Shown piece after piece: positions 1-4,432 of a stretch of DNA of 7,460 bases. The DNA lies in NCBI GenBank assembly GCA_029288475.1, contig JARIHA010000053.1, positions 1 to 7,460 on the forward strand. Direction: 5' to 3'. How positions within the stretch are numbered: position 1 is the stretch's first letter; each line of letters opens with the position of its first letter. Origin of the DNA: Candidatus Tayloriibacteriota bacterium. GTDB taxonomy: Bacteria; Patescibacteriota; Minisyncoccia; Phycocordibacterales; JARIHA01. The notes under the pieces were generated by a model that worked only from the letters and a program-made list of their open reading frames with translations, did no database searches and was not told the origin of the DNA. The position numbers and the translations under genes are program-made.

Positions 1-1313
1 GAACAGGACAGGGAGTAGAGGCTCTTTTGCAGGAAATCATTCAAAGGATTCCTCCACCAAAGGAACAATTTCATTCAGTTGCTCCTGACAACTTCAGAGC
101 ACTTGTTTTCGATTTTCAATATTCAAATCATCGCGGTGTTATTGTGTATGTACGAGTTATTGATGGAAAGATTTCAAAGAATTCAAACCTTATCTTCAAG
201 GCCGCTAATGAAAAGTTCATTGCTTTGGAAGTGGGTGTATTTTCTCCTGCAGAAACGCCGAAAGATGCTATTGGTGCAGGAGAAATTGGTTATATCGTAA
301 CAGGTATCAAACAGCCAGGTATTGCTTCGGTTGGAGACACGATCACCTCGCTTAGAAATCCTCTGCCAATGCTTGCTGGATACATGAGCCCTAAGCCTGT
401 AGTATGGGCTTCTATTTATCCTGAAAGCCAGGATGATTTTACTCTTTTGCGCCAGGCTCTTGATCGGCTCAGGCTTTCTGATTCCTCATTTACTCATGAG
501 GAAGAATCATCGGGAACTCTTGGACGAGGTTTTCGCTGTGGATTTCTCGGCATGCTTCACTTGGAGATTATTACTGAGCGATTGCGACGAGAGTTTCATT
601 TGGAATTGGTGGTTACTACTCCAAGTATTACCTACGAAGTGACTGATAAGCAGGGTAATAAGAAGATGGTGTATTCGCCATCTCTGTTTCCAGAATTTCA
701 TGAGATCACTCATGTCAGCGAGCCTTGGATCTCATTAAAAATTATTACTCCTCCAGAATACCTTGGCGCTATCATGCAAATTCTTTTTGATCATGAAGCA
801 GTAACCGGCCAGACTGAAACCTTTGGCGATAATCGCAACTCTATAGAATTGGAGATGCCTTTGCGCGAGCTCATGCGAAATTTTTTCGACAAGATAAAAA
901 GTGTTTCTTCAGGATTTGCTTCCATGTCTTACCAGATAGGCGAATTTCGTGATGCTGATGTGGTGCGTCTCGATATATTGGTTGCTGATGAGGTTGTGCC
1001 CGCTTTTACTAAGATTGTTTCCCGCCGAAGAGTAGAAGAAGAAGCAGAAACTGCAGTAGAAAAACTGTTCAAAATCTTGCCTCGTCAAATGATTACTACC
1101 AAGATCCAAGGAAAGGCTCTCGGAAGGATTATTTCCTCAAAGACTATTTCAGCAATGAAAAAAGATGTTACCGGTTATCTCTATGGAGGAGATATTACGC
1201 GAAAACGCAAGCTATGGGAAAAGCAGAAGAAAGGTAAAAAACGCATGCAGGAACATGGTAGGGTCAATATCACTCAGGACGTCTTCTTGAAGATGATGAA
1301 GTCGGGAGAATAG
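1..1313 (+). CDS. lepA: Elongation factor 4 (LepA), C-terminal part, 5'-truncated by the window edge
   Basis: LepA/EF4 is a ribosome-associated translational GTPase thought to act in back-translocation or in 30S/initiation quality control. The reading frame is already open at base 3, giving T-G-Q-G-V-E-A before the apparent TTG start at 27, so the gene enters from the left. About 436 residues are present against about 600 usual; the G domain is missing. Visible in order: domain II beta-barrel (about residues 20-115), the LepA signature FRCGFLGMLHLEI at about residues 175-187, the ITPPEYLG segment opening the EF-G domain V-like region, and the LepA-specific C-terminal domain with LPRQM, YGGDITRK and KKGKKRM. 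The end HGRVNITQDVFLKMM matches the family's usual terminus. The usual H-R-D/S stretch of domain V reads S-R-R-R here. The stop codon lies one base from the stop of the convergent small ORF. Identity is very secure. Confidence 0.97.
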   Translation, partial: TGQGVEALLQEIIQRIPPPKEQFHSVAPDNFRALVFDFQYSNHRGVIVYVRVIDGKISKNSNLIFKAANEKFIALEVGVFSPAETPKDAIGAGEIGYIVTGIKQPGIASVGDTITSLRNPLPMLAGYMSPKPVVWASIYPESQDDFTLLRQALDRLRLSDSSFTHEEESSGTLGRGFRCGFLGMLHLEIITERLRREFHLELVVTTPSITYEVTDKQGNKKMVYSPSLFPEFHEITHVSEPWISLKIITPPEYLGAIMQILFDHEAVTGQTETFGDNRNSIELEMPLRELMRNFFDKIKSVSSGFASMSYQIGEFRDADVVRLDILVADEVVPAFTKIVSRRRVEEEAETAVEKLFKILPRQMITTKIQGKALGRIISSKTISAMKKDVTGYLYGGDITRKRKLWEKQKKGKKRMQEHGRVNITQDVFLKMMKSGE

Positions 1314-1314
1314 T

Positions 1315-1428
1315 CTAGTTGGTGAAAAACGATGGGATATAGAGCGCTACCATAGCCAAAACCATGATTACGCAGATAATCGTCCAGATGATGTTTATTT
1401 TCTTTTTGTGTTTTTGATCGAATAGCAT
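1315..1428 (-). CDS. 37-residue single-helix membrane protein (unrecognised)
   Basis: I do not recognise a named family. The reverse strand encodes a 37-residue protein from ATG to TAG. It has a short hydrophilic, strongly basic start (MLFDQKHKKK) followed by a hydrophobic helix of about 20 residues (about 11-31, I-N-I-I-W to A-L-Y-I-P) and a short tail. The charge layout predicts one transmembrane helix with a cytoplasmic N-terminus. An in-frame TAG lies nine bases before the ATG, so this is the only possible N-terminal start. It is convergent with lepA (one base between stop codons) and divergent from the ftsB-like gene, with a -10-like TATAGT 15 bases before the ATG. Proteins of this general shape seem common in Parcubacteria, from memory only. 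A chance ORF is possible, but the helix plus basic N-terminus plus promoter argue for a real gene. Confidence 0.6.
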   Translation of the reverse strand: MLFDQKHKKKINIIWTIICVIMVLAMVALYIPSFFTN

Positions 1429-1440
1429 TGGTTTCTATTG

Positions 1441-1449
1441 TATACTATA
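1441..1449. promoter_or_regulatory. Shared, quasi-symmetric -10 element of a divergent promoter
   Basis: The sequence TATACTATA contains TATACT (1441-1446) reading right towards the ftsB-like gene and TATAGT (1444-1449) reading left towards the 37-residue ORF. The distances to the start codons are 21 and 15 bases, implying leaders of only about 15 and 8 bases. No good -35 box is visible at 17 bases on either side; TTGATC at 1414-1419 is 21 bases from the rightward -10. Assignment is by motif only. Confidence 0.5.
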
Positions 1450-1467
1450 GGAAACATCTTACCAAAT

Positions 1468-1851
1468 ATGAGGGAATTTCAAGACAAAAGGAAGGTACGC
1501 AAGATATTGTATTCGAAGTTGAGTCTTGTCGTTCTTCTTATAGTGCTTTTCTTTGCTGCAAGGTCAACATGGAATGTATATAGCAAGCAGAGTGAGAGCA
1601 TGAGGCTCCGATCCGAGGCTGAAACACGACTGGCTGTTCTTCAGGGAAGAAAGGATGATATGGCAAACGCTAATGCCGAGCTTGGTACTCCTGAGGGGGT
1701 AGAGAAGCAGGTGAGGGAGAGTTATCATATGACCAAGATAGGTGAGCAGATGGTGGTTATTGAAGATGCTCCGACCACTACGCCGCAGGTAGTTGCTCAA
1801 GGTTTCTTTGCCAACGTCTGGCAATCTATCTTGCAACTCTTTGGAAGTTAA
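1468..1851 (+). CDS. FtsB/DivIC-like septum formation initiator family protein
   Basis: A small bitopic membrane protein of 127 residues with the layout of FtsB/DivIC, the divisome subunits that bridge FtsQ and FtsL at the division septum. In order: a basic cytoplasmic start (MREFQDKRKVRKILYSK), one transmembrane helix (about 18-31, LSLVVLLIVLFFAA), a coiled-coil stretch (about 33-70), and the family's C-terminal pattern TPEGVEKQVRESY...GEQMVVIED (about 77-104). A distinct tail follows, ending in an amphipathic helix (GFFANVWQSILQLFGS). The ATG at 1468 is preferred over the in-frame TTG at 1438, because that TTG lies upstream of the putative -10 at 1441 and would add an atypical extension. 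No clear ribosome binding site precedes the start. It is followed by a strong hairpin terminator, so it is probably monocistronic. The family call is fairly secure; the precise FtsB or DivIC role is inferred. Confidence 0.85.
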   Translation: MREFQDKRKVRKILYSKLSLVVLLIVLFFAARSTWNVYSKQSESMRLRSEAETRLAVLQGRKDDMANANAELGTPEGVEKQVRESYHMTKIGEQMVVIEDAPTTTPQVVAQGFFANVWQSILQLFGS

Positions 1852-1874
1852 CTAGCGGAGAGATAAACAGCCAA

Positions 1875-1939
1875 GTAAAAAAGTAGATCTTTACCGACCC
1901 CAAGCTAAGAGTGAGGGTCAGAAAAGATCTCTTTTTTAC
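1875..1939 (+). terminator. Long imperfect hairpin, probable terminator of the ftsB-like gene
   Basis: Arms 1875-1900 and 1915-1939 pair at 23 of 25 positions, with one bulged T at 1884, around a 14-base loop. The outer nine pairs are GTAAAAAAG/CTTTTTTAC, and the next six are the self-complementary AGATCT in both arms. The inner arm is GACCC/GGGTC. The T6 tract lies at the 3' foot of the stem, as in a rho-independent terminator; the A6 tract on the other side would make it bidirectional. It starts 23 bases after the ftsB stop. The stem is longer than a usual terminator. Confidence 0.7.
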
Positions 1940-1959
1940 CCGTCCGTTATTATCCTCTT

Positions 1960-1980
1960 ATACTTTACTAATTAAAGTAT
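1960..1980. repeat. 8-bp inverted repeat abutting the glutaredoxin -35 box
   Basis: ATACTTTA (1960-1967) and TAAAGTAT (1973-1980) form a perfect inverted repeat with a 5-base spacer. Its last base is the first base of the -35 hexamer of the downstream promoter. The symmetry and position fit an operator for a dimeric regulator. A chance AT-rich palindrome is also possible. Confidence 0.4.
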
Positions 1981-2008
1981 TGCAAGATAGAATCGCCTTT
2001 GTTATAAT
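1980..2008 (+). promoter_or_regulatory. Sigma-70-type promoter of the glutaredoxin gene
   Basis: TTGCAA (1980-1985) and TATAAT (2003-2008) are separated by exactly 17 bases, close to the housekeeping consensus. Transcription would start near 2015, leaving a leader of about 20 bases before the ATG at 2036. A second TATAAT lies at 2014-2019 but has no matching -35 box. Confidence 0.75.
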
Positions 2009-2035
2009 CAGCCTATAATAAATAATATTAATCAT

Positions 2036-2275
2036 ATGAAAAACGTAACGATCTATTCGACACCGACTTGTACGTATTGTTCAATGGCGAAGGATTTCTT
2101 TAAGGCAAACAACGTGGCTTATCAAGAGTTCAACGTTGCCGCAGATGCCGCTAAGAGAAAAGAAATGATCGATAAGACTGGTCAATTGGGAGTGCCAGTA
2201 ATTGTAATTGGAGATGAAGTGGTGGTAGGTTTTGATAAGGAAAAAATCGCAGGAAGCTTGGGAATTGCTGCTTAG
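2036..2275 (+). CDS. Glutaredoxin-like thiol-disulfide oxidoreductase (YruB/NrdH type)
   Basis: A 79-residue thioredoxin-fold protein that should reduce disulfides in the cytoplasm. It carries the dithiol redox motif C12-T-Y-C15 right after the first strand (VTIYSTPT), the cis-proline loop G52-V-P-V-I, and the closing GFDKEKI segment. The combination of VPVIVIGDEVVVGFD and the short length matches the YruB/NrdH-like branch rather than classical glutathione-binding glutaredoxins, so the electron donor could be thioredoxin reductase or glutathione; the sequence does not decide. The ATG at 2036 follows a strong promoter but no Shine-Dalgarno sequence. A terminator lies 28 bases after the stop, so it is a single-gene unit. 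There is no signal peptide. The family is secure and the substrate unknown. Confidence 0.93.
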   Translation: MKNVTIYSTPTCTYCSMAKDFFKANNVAYQEFNVAADAAKRKEMIDKTGQLGVPVIVIGDEVVVGFDKEKIAGSLGIAA

Positions 2276-2303
2276 TAAAAGTTTAAGTAAAAATAAATAA
2301 TAT

Positions 2304-2336
2304 GAGAGAACCGCTTCGTGCGGTTTTCTCTTTTTT
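2304..2336 (+). terminator. Rho-independent terminator of the glutaredoxin gene
   Basis: An 11-bp stem (GAGAGAACCGC paired with GCGGTTTTCTC, one G-U pair) closes a TTCGT loop and is followed directly by six Ts (2331-2336). It is a textbook intrinsic terminator. The next ORF's ATG begins at the base right after the T-run. Confidence 0.93.
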
Positions 2337-2724
2337 ATGGGTAAAAAAACATTATCAAAAGAAAACAAGTTATTTATTTTAGCTTCATTGTATTGGGCAG
2401 AAGGAAATAAAAAAGAGTTAAATTTGATTAATAGTGATCCGGATTTAGTAAGGATATTTATTGAGTCGCTTGAAGGAAATTGGTGTAACGAAAGATCGCT
2501 TAAAAATCAGTTTAAGAATCTTTGAAGACCTAGAAAAAGATAAAGTAGTAACCTTTTGGTCAAAATATTTAAAAGTACCAGAAAAAAGCTTTTTAAGTAT
2601 AAATATTATTCATGGGAAAAAGAAGGGAAAGTTAAGATATGGAATGTGTCGTGTAAGAGTTTCTAAAGGGGCTGAGTATTTTAAATTAATCATGAGTATG
2701 ATAGATTTAATTCGTTCGAGGTAA
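2337..2724 (+). pseudogene. Frameshifted gene, LAGLIDADG-like hypothetical family, without the usual N-terminal HTH
   Basis: Two overlapping frames encode halves of one protein. Frame one (from ATG 2337) gives KLFILASLYWAEGNKK, then NSDPDLVRIFIESL, and then loses sense. The +1 frame from about 2472 continues with KEIGVTKDRL, FWSKYLKVPEKSF, GKKKGKLRYGMCRVRV and IMSMIDLIRSR to the TAA at 2722. Joined at CTT-G-AAG they make a protein of about 128 residues. The order YWAEG, NSDPDL, FWSK, YGMCRVRV recalls hypothetical proteins frequent in CPR and other bacteria that I associate with LAGLIDADG-like endonucleases, often preceded by a helix-turn-helix domain that is absent here. The ORF starts on the base after the glutaredoxin terminator, with no promoter of its own visible, and ends one base before a tRNA. 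One extra base, or a loss of two, explains the break; sequencing error and programmed shifting are alternatives. The family call is from memory. Confidence 0.6.
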
Positions 2725-2725
2725 T

Positions 2726-2797
2726 GCTGCTGTAGTTTAATGGATAAAACAAGACACTCCTAACGTCTAGATGCAGGTTCGATTCCCGCCGGTGGCA
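2726..2797 (+). tRNA. tRNA-Arg (anticodon CCU), slightly irregular, CCA not encoded
   Basis: A cloverleaf folds with acceptor GCTGCTG/CGGTGGC (seven pairs, three of them G-U), T8-A9, D stem GTTT/AAAC with an AATGGATA loop, and anticodon loop CTCCTAA giving CCT at 2759-2761. The T loop is TTCGATT and the discriminator is A2797. Tertiary-contact bases are intact: T8-A14, A15-T48, the GG pair in the D loop, and A20, an arginine identity base. Two stem mismatches (A31-C39 and A51-C63) are unusual. It decodes AGG. The 5' end is one base after the stop of the broken ORF. A candidate -10 (TATGAT, 2697-2702) lies inside that ORF. Confidence 0.75.
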
Positions 2798-2823
2798 CAT
2801 TTATTATCATTTTTAATATAAGC

Positions 2824-2844
2824 CCAAAAACTTCCATTTTTTGG
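2824..2844. repeat. Small inverted repeat between the tRNA and the next gene
   Basis: CCAAAAA (2824-2830) and TTTTTGG (2838-2844) are a perfect 7-bp inverted repeat with a 7-base spacer, followed by TGTTTTT. It could be a weak terminator for the tRNA transcript or an operator just upstream of the extended -10 at 2851. It is AT-rich, so chance is possible. Confidence 0.3.
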
Positions 2845-2850
2845 TGTTTT

Positions 2851-2859
2851 TGCTATACT
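2851..2859 (+). promoter_or_regulatory. Extended -10 promoter giving a probable leaderless mRNA
   Basis: TGCTATACT is an extended -10 (TGn plus TATACT). The start codon at 2867 is only seven bases after the hexamer, where transcription would begin, so the mRNA should have essentially no leader. No good -35 hexamer is visible at the 17-base distance, which is common for extended -10 promoters. Confidence 0.65.
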
Positions 2860-2866
2860 GGCATTC

Positions 2867-3142
2867 ATGAATCCAGAGGATAACGAGCAATTGAAAAAGA
2901 TACTGGCGCTGACTGAAGAAAACAACGTTATTCTTCATAAGATGCAGAAAACTGCACGTCTCAGCATCATTTTAAAAGTTCTTTATTGGGTTCTCATTTT
3001 TGGATTGAGTTACGGCGCTTTTTATGGTTTTCAATACTATTTAAAGAGTTTAACTGGAAACGGCAATGGAGATTCATCAGCCACATCCTCATCTCAGTCA
3101 CTTAGTAATCTGAGTTCTCTCCTTAAAAATTTTAATCAATAA
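2867..3142 (+). CDS. Small one-TM membrane protein (hypothetical, 91 residues)
   Basis: No named family is recognised. The 91-residue protein begins with an acidic, helix-prone segment (about 1-30: MNPEDNEQLKKILALTEENN, then ILHKMQK). It continues with one hydrophobic helix of about 25 residues (about 32-57: LSIILKVLYWVLIFGLSYGAFYG), and ends in a flexible Gly/Ser/Asn/Thr-rich tail (about 65-91). This predicts a bitopic inner-membrane protein with a coiled-coil-like arm. The opening pattern NPEDnxxLxxxLxLTxENNxxLxxM looks like a small protein recurrent in Parcubacteria, judged from memory. The ATG lies at the expected transcription start of an extended -10 promoter, with no Shine-Dalgarno sequence. 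Its stop is 23 bases before tRNA-Phe, and the two could share a transcript. It is real as a gene with good confidence; the function is unknown. Confidence 0.8.
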   Translation: MNPEDNEQLKKILALTEENNVILHKMQKTARLSIILKVLYWVLIFGLSYGAFYGFQYYLKSLTGNGNGDSSATSSSQSLSNLSSLLKNFNQ

Positions 3143-3165
3143 TCTTTGCGATTTTGCGAATATAT

Positions 3166-3242
3166 GCCGAGGTAGCTCAGTTGGTTAGAGCATTTGCCTG
3201 AAGAGCAAGGGGTCGGCGGTTCGAATCCGCCCCTCGGCACCA
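3166..3242 (+). tRNA. tRNA-Phe (anticodon GAA), CCA encoded
   Basis: A complete cloverleaf: acceptor GCCGAGG/CCTCGGC fully paired, TA at 8-9, D arm GCTC...GAGC with the GG pair, anticodon stem TTTGC/GCAAG with loop CTGAAGA (GAA at 3200-3202), and T arm GGCGG-TTCGAAT-CCGCC. The discriminator A3239 is followed by genomic CCA (3240-3242). This is a standard, fully canonical bacterial tRNA-Phe, unlike the irregular tRNA-Arg upstream. It lies 23 bases after the small membrane protein gene on the same strand. Confidence 0.97.
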
Positions 3243-3277
3243 TTGTTAAAGTAAGGGATAAGAAAGTTTAAATATAT

Positions 3278-3308
3278 AAAAAGCCCCGGCAGACATTTGT
3301 CTGCCGGG
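3278..3308 (-). terminator. Rho-independent terminator of the cold-shock-like gene (minus strand)
   Basis: CCCGGCAGACA (3285-3295) and TGTCTGCCGGG (3298-3308) form a perfect 11-bp stem with a two-base centre. Read on the minus strand, it is followed by GCTTTTTATAT (the A-run at 3278-3282 on the plus strand). There is no T-run on the plus side, so it serves the minus-strand gene. It is convergent with the tRNA-Phe transcript. Confidence 0.9.
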
Positions 3309-3328
3309 ATTGCTTGTGCGTTCGTCGC

Positions 3329-3782
3329 TCATGCCGCTGTCGTTAGTCCAAGTCTTCGCAAGGTTTTCTTTCTTGCGTATTTGCTCATTTCCGCCAAAGC
3401 TCTGGTTTCGACAGGTGATTGGTGGGTTGGGATGGCGGTGGGAACCTGTATCAGGAGAAGTGACAAGAGAGGCGTGAACCAAAGCTCCTCCGGTCAAGTC
3501 TGCTTTCAAAAGGTCATCCCAGAACGCCCATTTTTTGGCCCTTCGATTGGGCTGGCCTTCCTCGATGGTAAGCAGAATCAGTTGTTCTATTGAAACCTTG
3601 AAGTTGTCGGGCGCTCTGACTTCTCTGAACTGTATTTGGTCATTTTTCGTCATGAGCGGATAGTAGTTGACTGTGGGGAAAAATATTTTCTCCTCCGTTC
3701 CTCTGATCAGGGCGAAGCCAAAGTTTCTTGTTGGGTGCCAATATTCGACTGTTCCAACCACTAGAGCGGGATTTAGTATCAT
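3329..3782 (-). pseudogene. Cold-shock-like (CSD/OB-fold) protein gene with an apparent frameshift near its 3' end
   Basis: From ATG at 3782 the protein opens with an OB-fold resembling a cold-shock nucleic-acid-binding domain (about residues 8-70). GTVEYWHPTRNFGFALI matches the G-T-V-x-W-F...G-F-G-F-I pattern with RNP1. KIFFPT stands for RNP2, with Pro in place of the usual His, and KNDQIQFREV matches the fourth strand. A W/D/K-rich stretch follows (RRAKKWAFWDDLLKADL, about 80-95). The same frame stays open to 3246 but then runs through the terminator hairpin. In the +1 frame, 3418-3329 reads SPVETRALAEMSKYARKK and then TLRRLGLTTAA, stopping at TGA 3329-3331, 20 bases before the hairpin. This looks like the genuine C-terminus of a ~150-residue protein, so one base appears to be extra between about 3493 and 3415. 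Whether it is a true mutation, a programmed shift or an assembly error is open. The CSD call is moderate. Confidence 0.6.
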
Positions 3783-3821
3783 AATTTAAAAAAACCAAGT
3801 TGAAGTTTCTTTCTCCTTTTT

Positions 3822-3833
3822 CACCGCACGGTG
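3822..3833. repeat. GC-rich palindrome in the leader of the cold-shock-like gene
   Basis: CACCG and CGGTG flank a two-base centre, a perfect 5-bp inverted repeat in otherwise AT-rich DNA. On the minus strand it is followed by GAAAAAGGAGAAAG, which holds a purine-rich SD-like tract about 30 bases before the ATG. It lacks a T-run, so it is not a terminator; a leader hairpin is possible. Confidence 0.35.
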
Positions 3834-3867
3834 GGGGAGATTCAGGGGGCAGTAAAATTCCTTCACT

Positions 3868-3896
3868 AGCCTAACACACTTAAGAAACCTCTACAA
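3868..3896 (-). promoter_or_regulatory. Candidate promoter of the cold-shock-like gene
   Basis: On the minus strand TTGTAG (3891-3896) and TAGGCT (3868-3873) are spaced by 17 bases. The -35 is fair and the -10 weak. If used, transcription starts near 3861 and leaves a leader of roughly 80 bases before the ATG at 3782, long for this window and reminiscent of cold-shock mRNAs. Motif evidence only. Confidence 0.25.
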
Positions 3897-3935
3897 TAAG
3901 GCCTGCTTAAGCTGTATTTGTCGCGTAGAATCGCT

Positions 3936-4409
3936 TTAGCTAGTGGATTTTACCTTGAGTTTGGTCTGTCGTCCTTTGTCTACTTTTGGTAGTCTGATGG
4001 TAAGAAGTCCGTAGCGCTCGGTGGCTTCAGCTTCTTCTACTTCGATTTCTTGTGGCAAAAGAATAGTTCTTGAGAATGATCCCCAATAAAGCTCACGGAA
4101 GAAATAGTCTTCATCAGCAACTTCCTTTGCGGCTTCTCGCTTTCCTTTGATAGTGACCATATCTCGAGTAATGGCGATATCGAGATCGTCAGGGCGCACT
4201 CCTGCTACCATGGTCTTTATAATGATGTCAGAAGCTGTCTGATTGACGTCCACAGTAAGCTGGCCTTCAGGCTCTTCCTCCCATTCGTCATTTTTGCTCA
4301 TCGTCGCTTTCCCTTGAGAGAGAGGAACTTTGTCGGCTTCCTGCTCATCGTCCTCAATGTGGATCGTGCCAGTGAGTCTTTCAAAAAATGATCGCTTTTC
4401 TTTTGCCAT
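3936..4409 (-). CDS. Small heat-shock protein, Hsp20/alpha-crystallin family
   Basis: An ATP-independent holdase chaperone that keeps unfolding proteins soluble in the cytoplasm. The 157-residue protein has a variable, charged N-terminal arm (1-48) and an alpha-crystallin domain (about 49-142). The domain shows LTVDVNQTASDIIIKTMVAGV, PDDLDIAITRDMVTIKGKRE, the YFFRELYWGSFSRTILLP strand pair, and the ending ERYGLLTIRLPK, which matches the family's A-x-x-x-x-G-L/V-L-x-I-x-L-P-K. The short tail (KVKSTS) lacks a clear I-x-I oligomerisation motif. Start choice: the frame stays open upstream to 4568, but that stretch overlaps the 3' end of prsW and is not Hsp20-like, so the ATG at 4409 (MAKEKRSFFERL) is used. 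It lies 23 bases after the prsW stop, the third gene of the apparent valS-prsW-hsp20 operon, with no clear SD. Confidence 0.93.
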   Translation of the reverse strand: MAKEKRSFFERLTGTIHIEDDEQEADKVPLSQGKATMSKNDEWEEEPEGQLTVDVNQTASDIIIKTMVAGVRPDDLDIAITRDMVTIKGKREAAKEVADEDYFFRELYWGSFSRTILLPQEIEVEEAEATERYGLLTIRLPKVDKGRQTKLKVKSTS

Positions 4410-4432
4410 GGGTTTTATGATTTTGTTAATTA

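Noticed and set aside
507..1109. Minus-strand ORFs inside lepA
   Set aside because: They lie antisense to a strongly conserved gene, are rich in Ser/His/Leu as expected of shadows, and have no start signals.
1438..1467. TTG start adding ten residues to the ftsB-like protein
   Set aside because: The TTG lies upstream of the likely -10 box (1441-1446) and would not be on the mRNA; the ATG at 1468 gives the usual short basic N-terminus.
3399..3415. CTCTGGTTTCGACAGG on the plus strand resembles the 5' end of tmRNA
   Set aside because: No acceptor partner, no T-arm and CCA end downstream, and no tag reading frame; the opposite strand is coding. A chance match.
3297..3593. 98-codon plus-strand ORF opposite the cold-shock-like gene
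   Set aside because: No promoter, starts inside a terminator hairpin, no coherent domain; it is the antisense shadow of the minus-strand gene.
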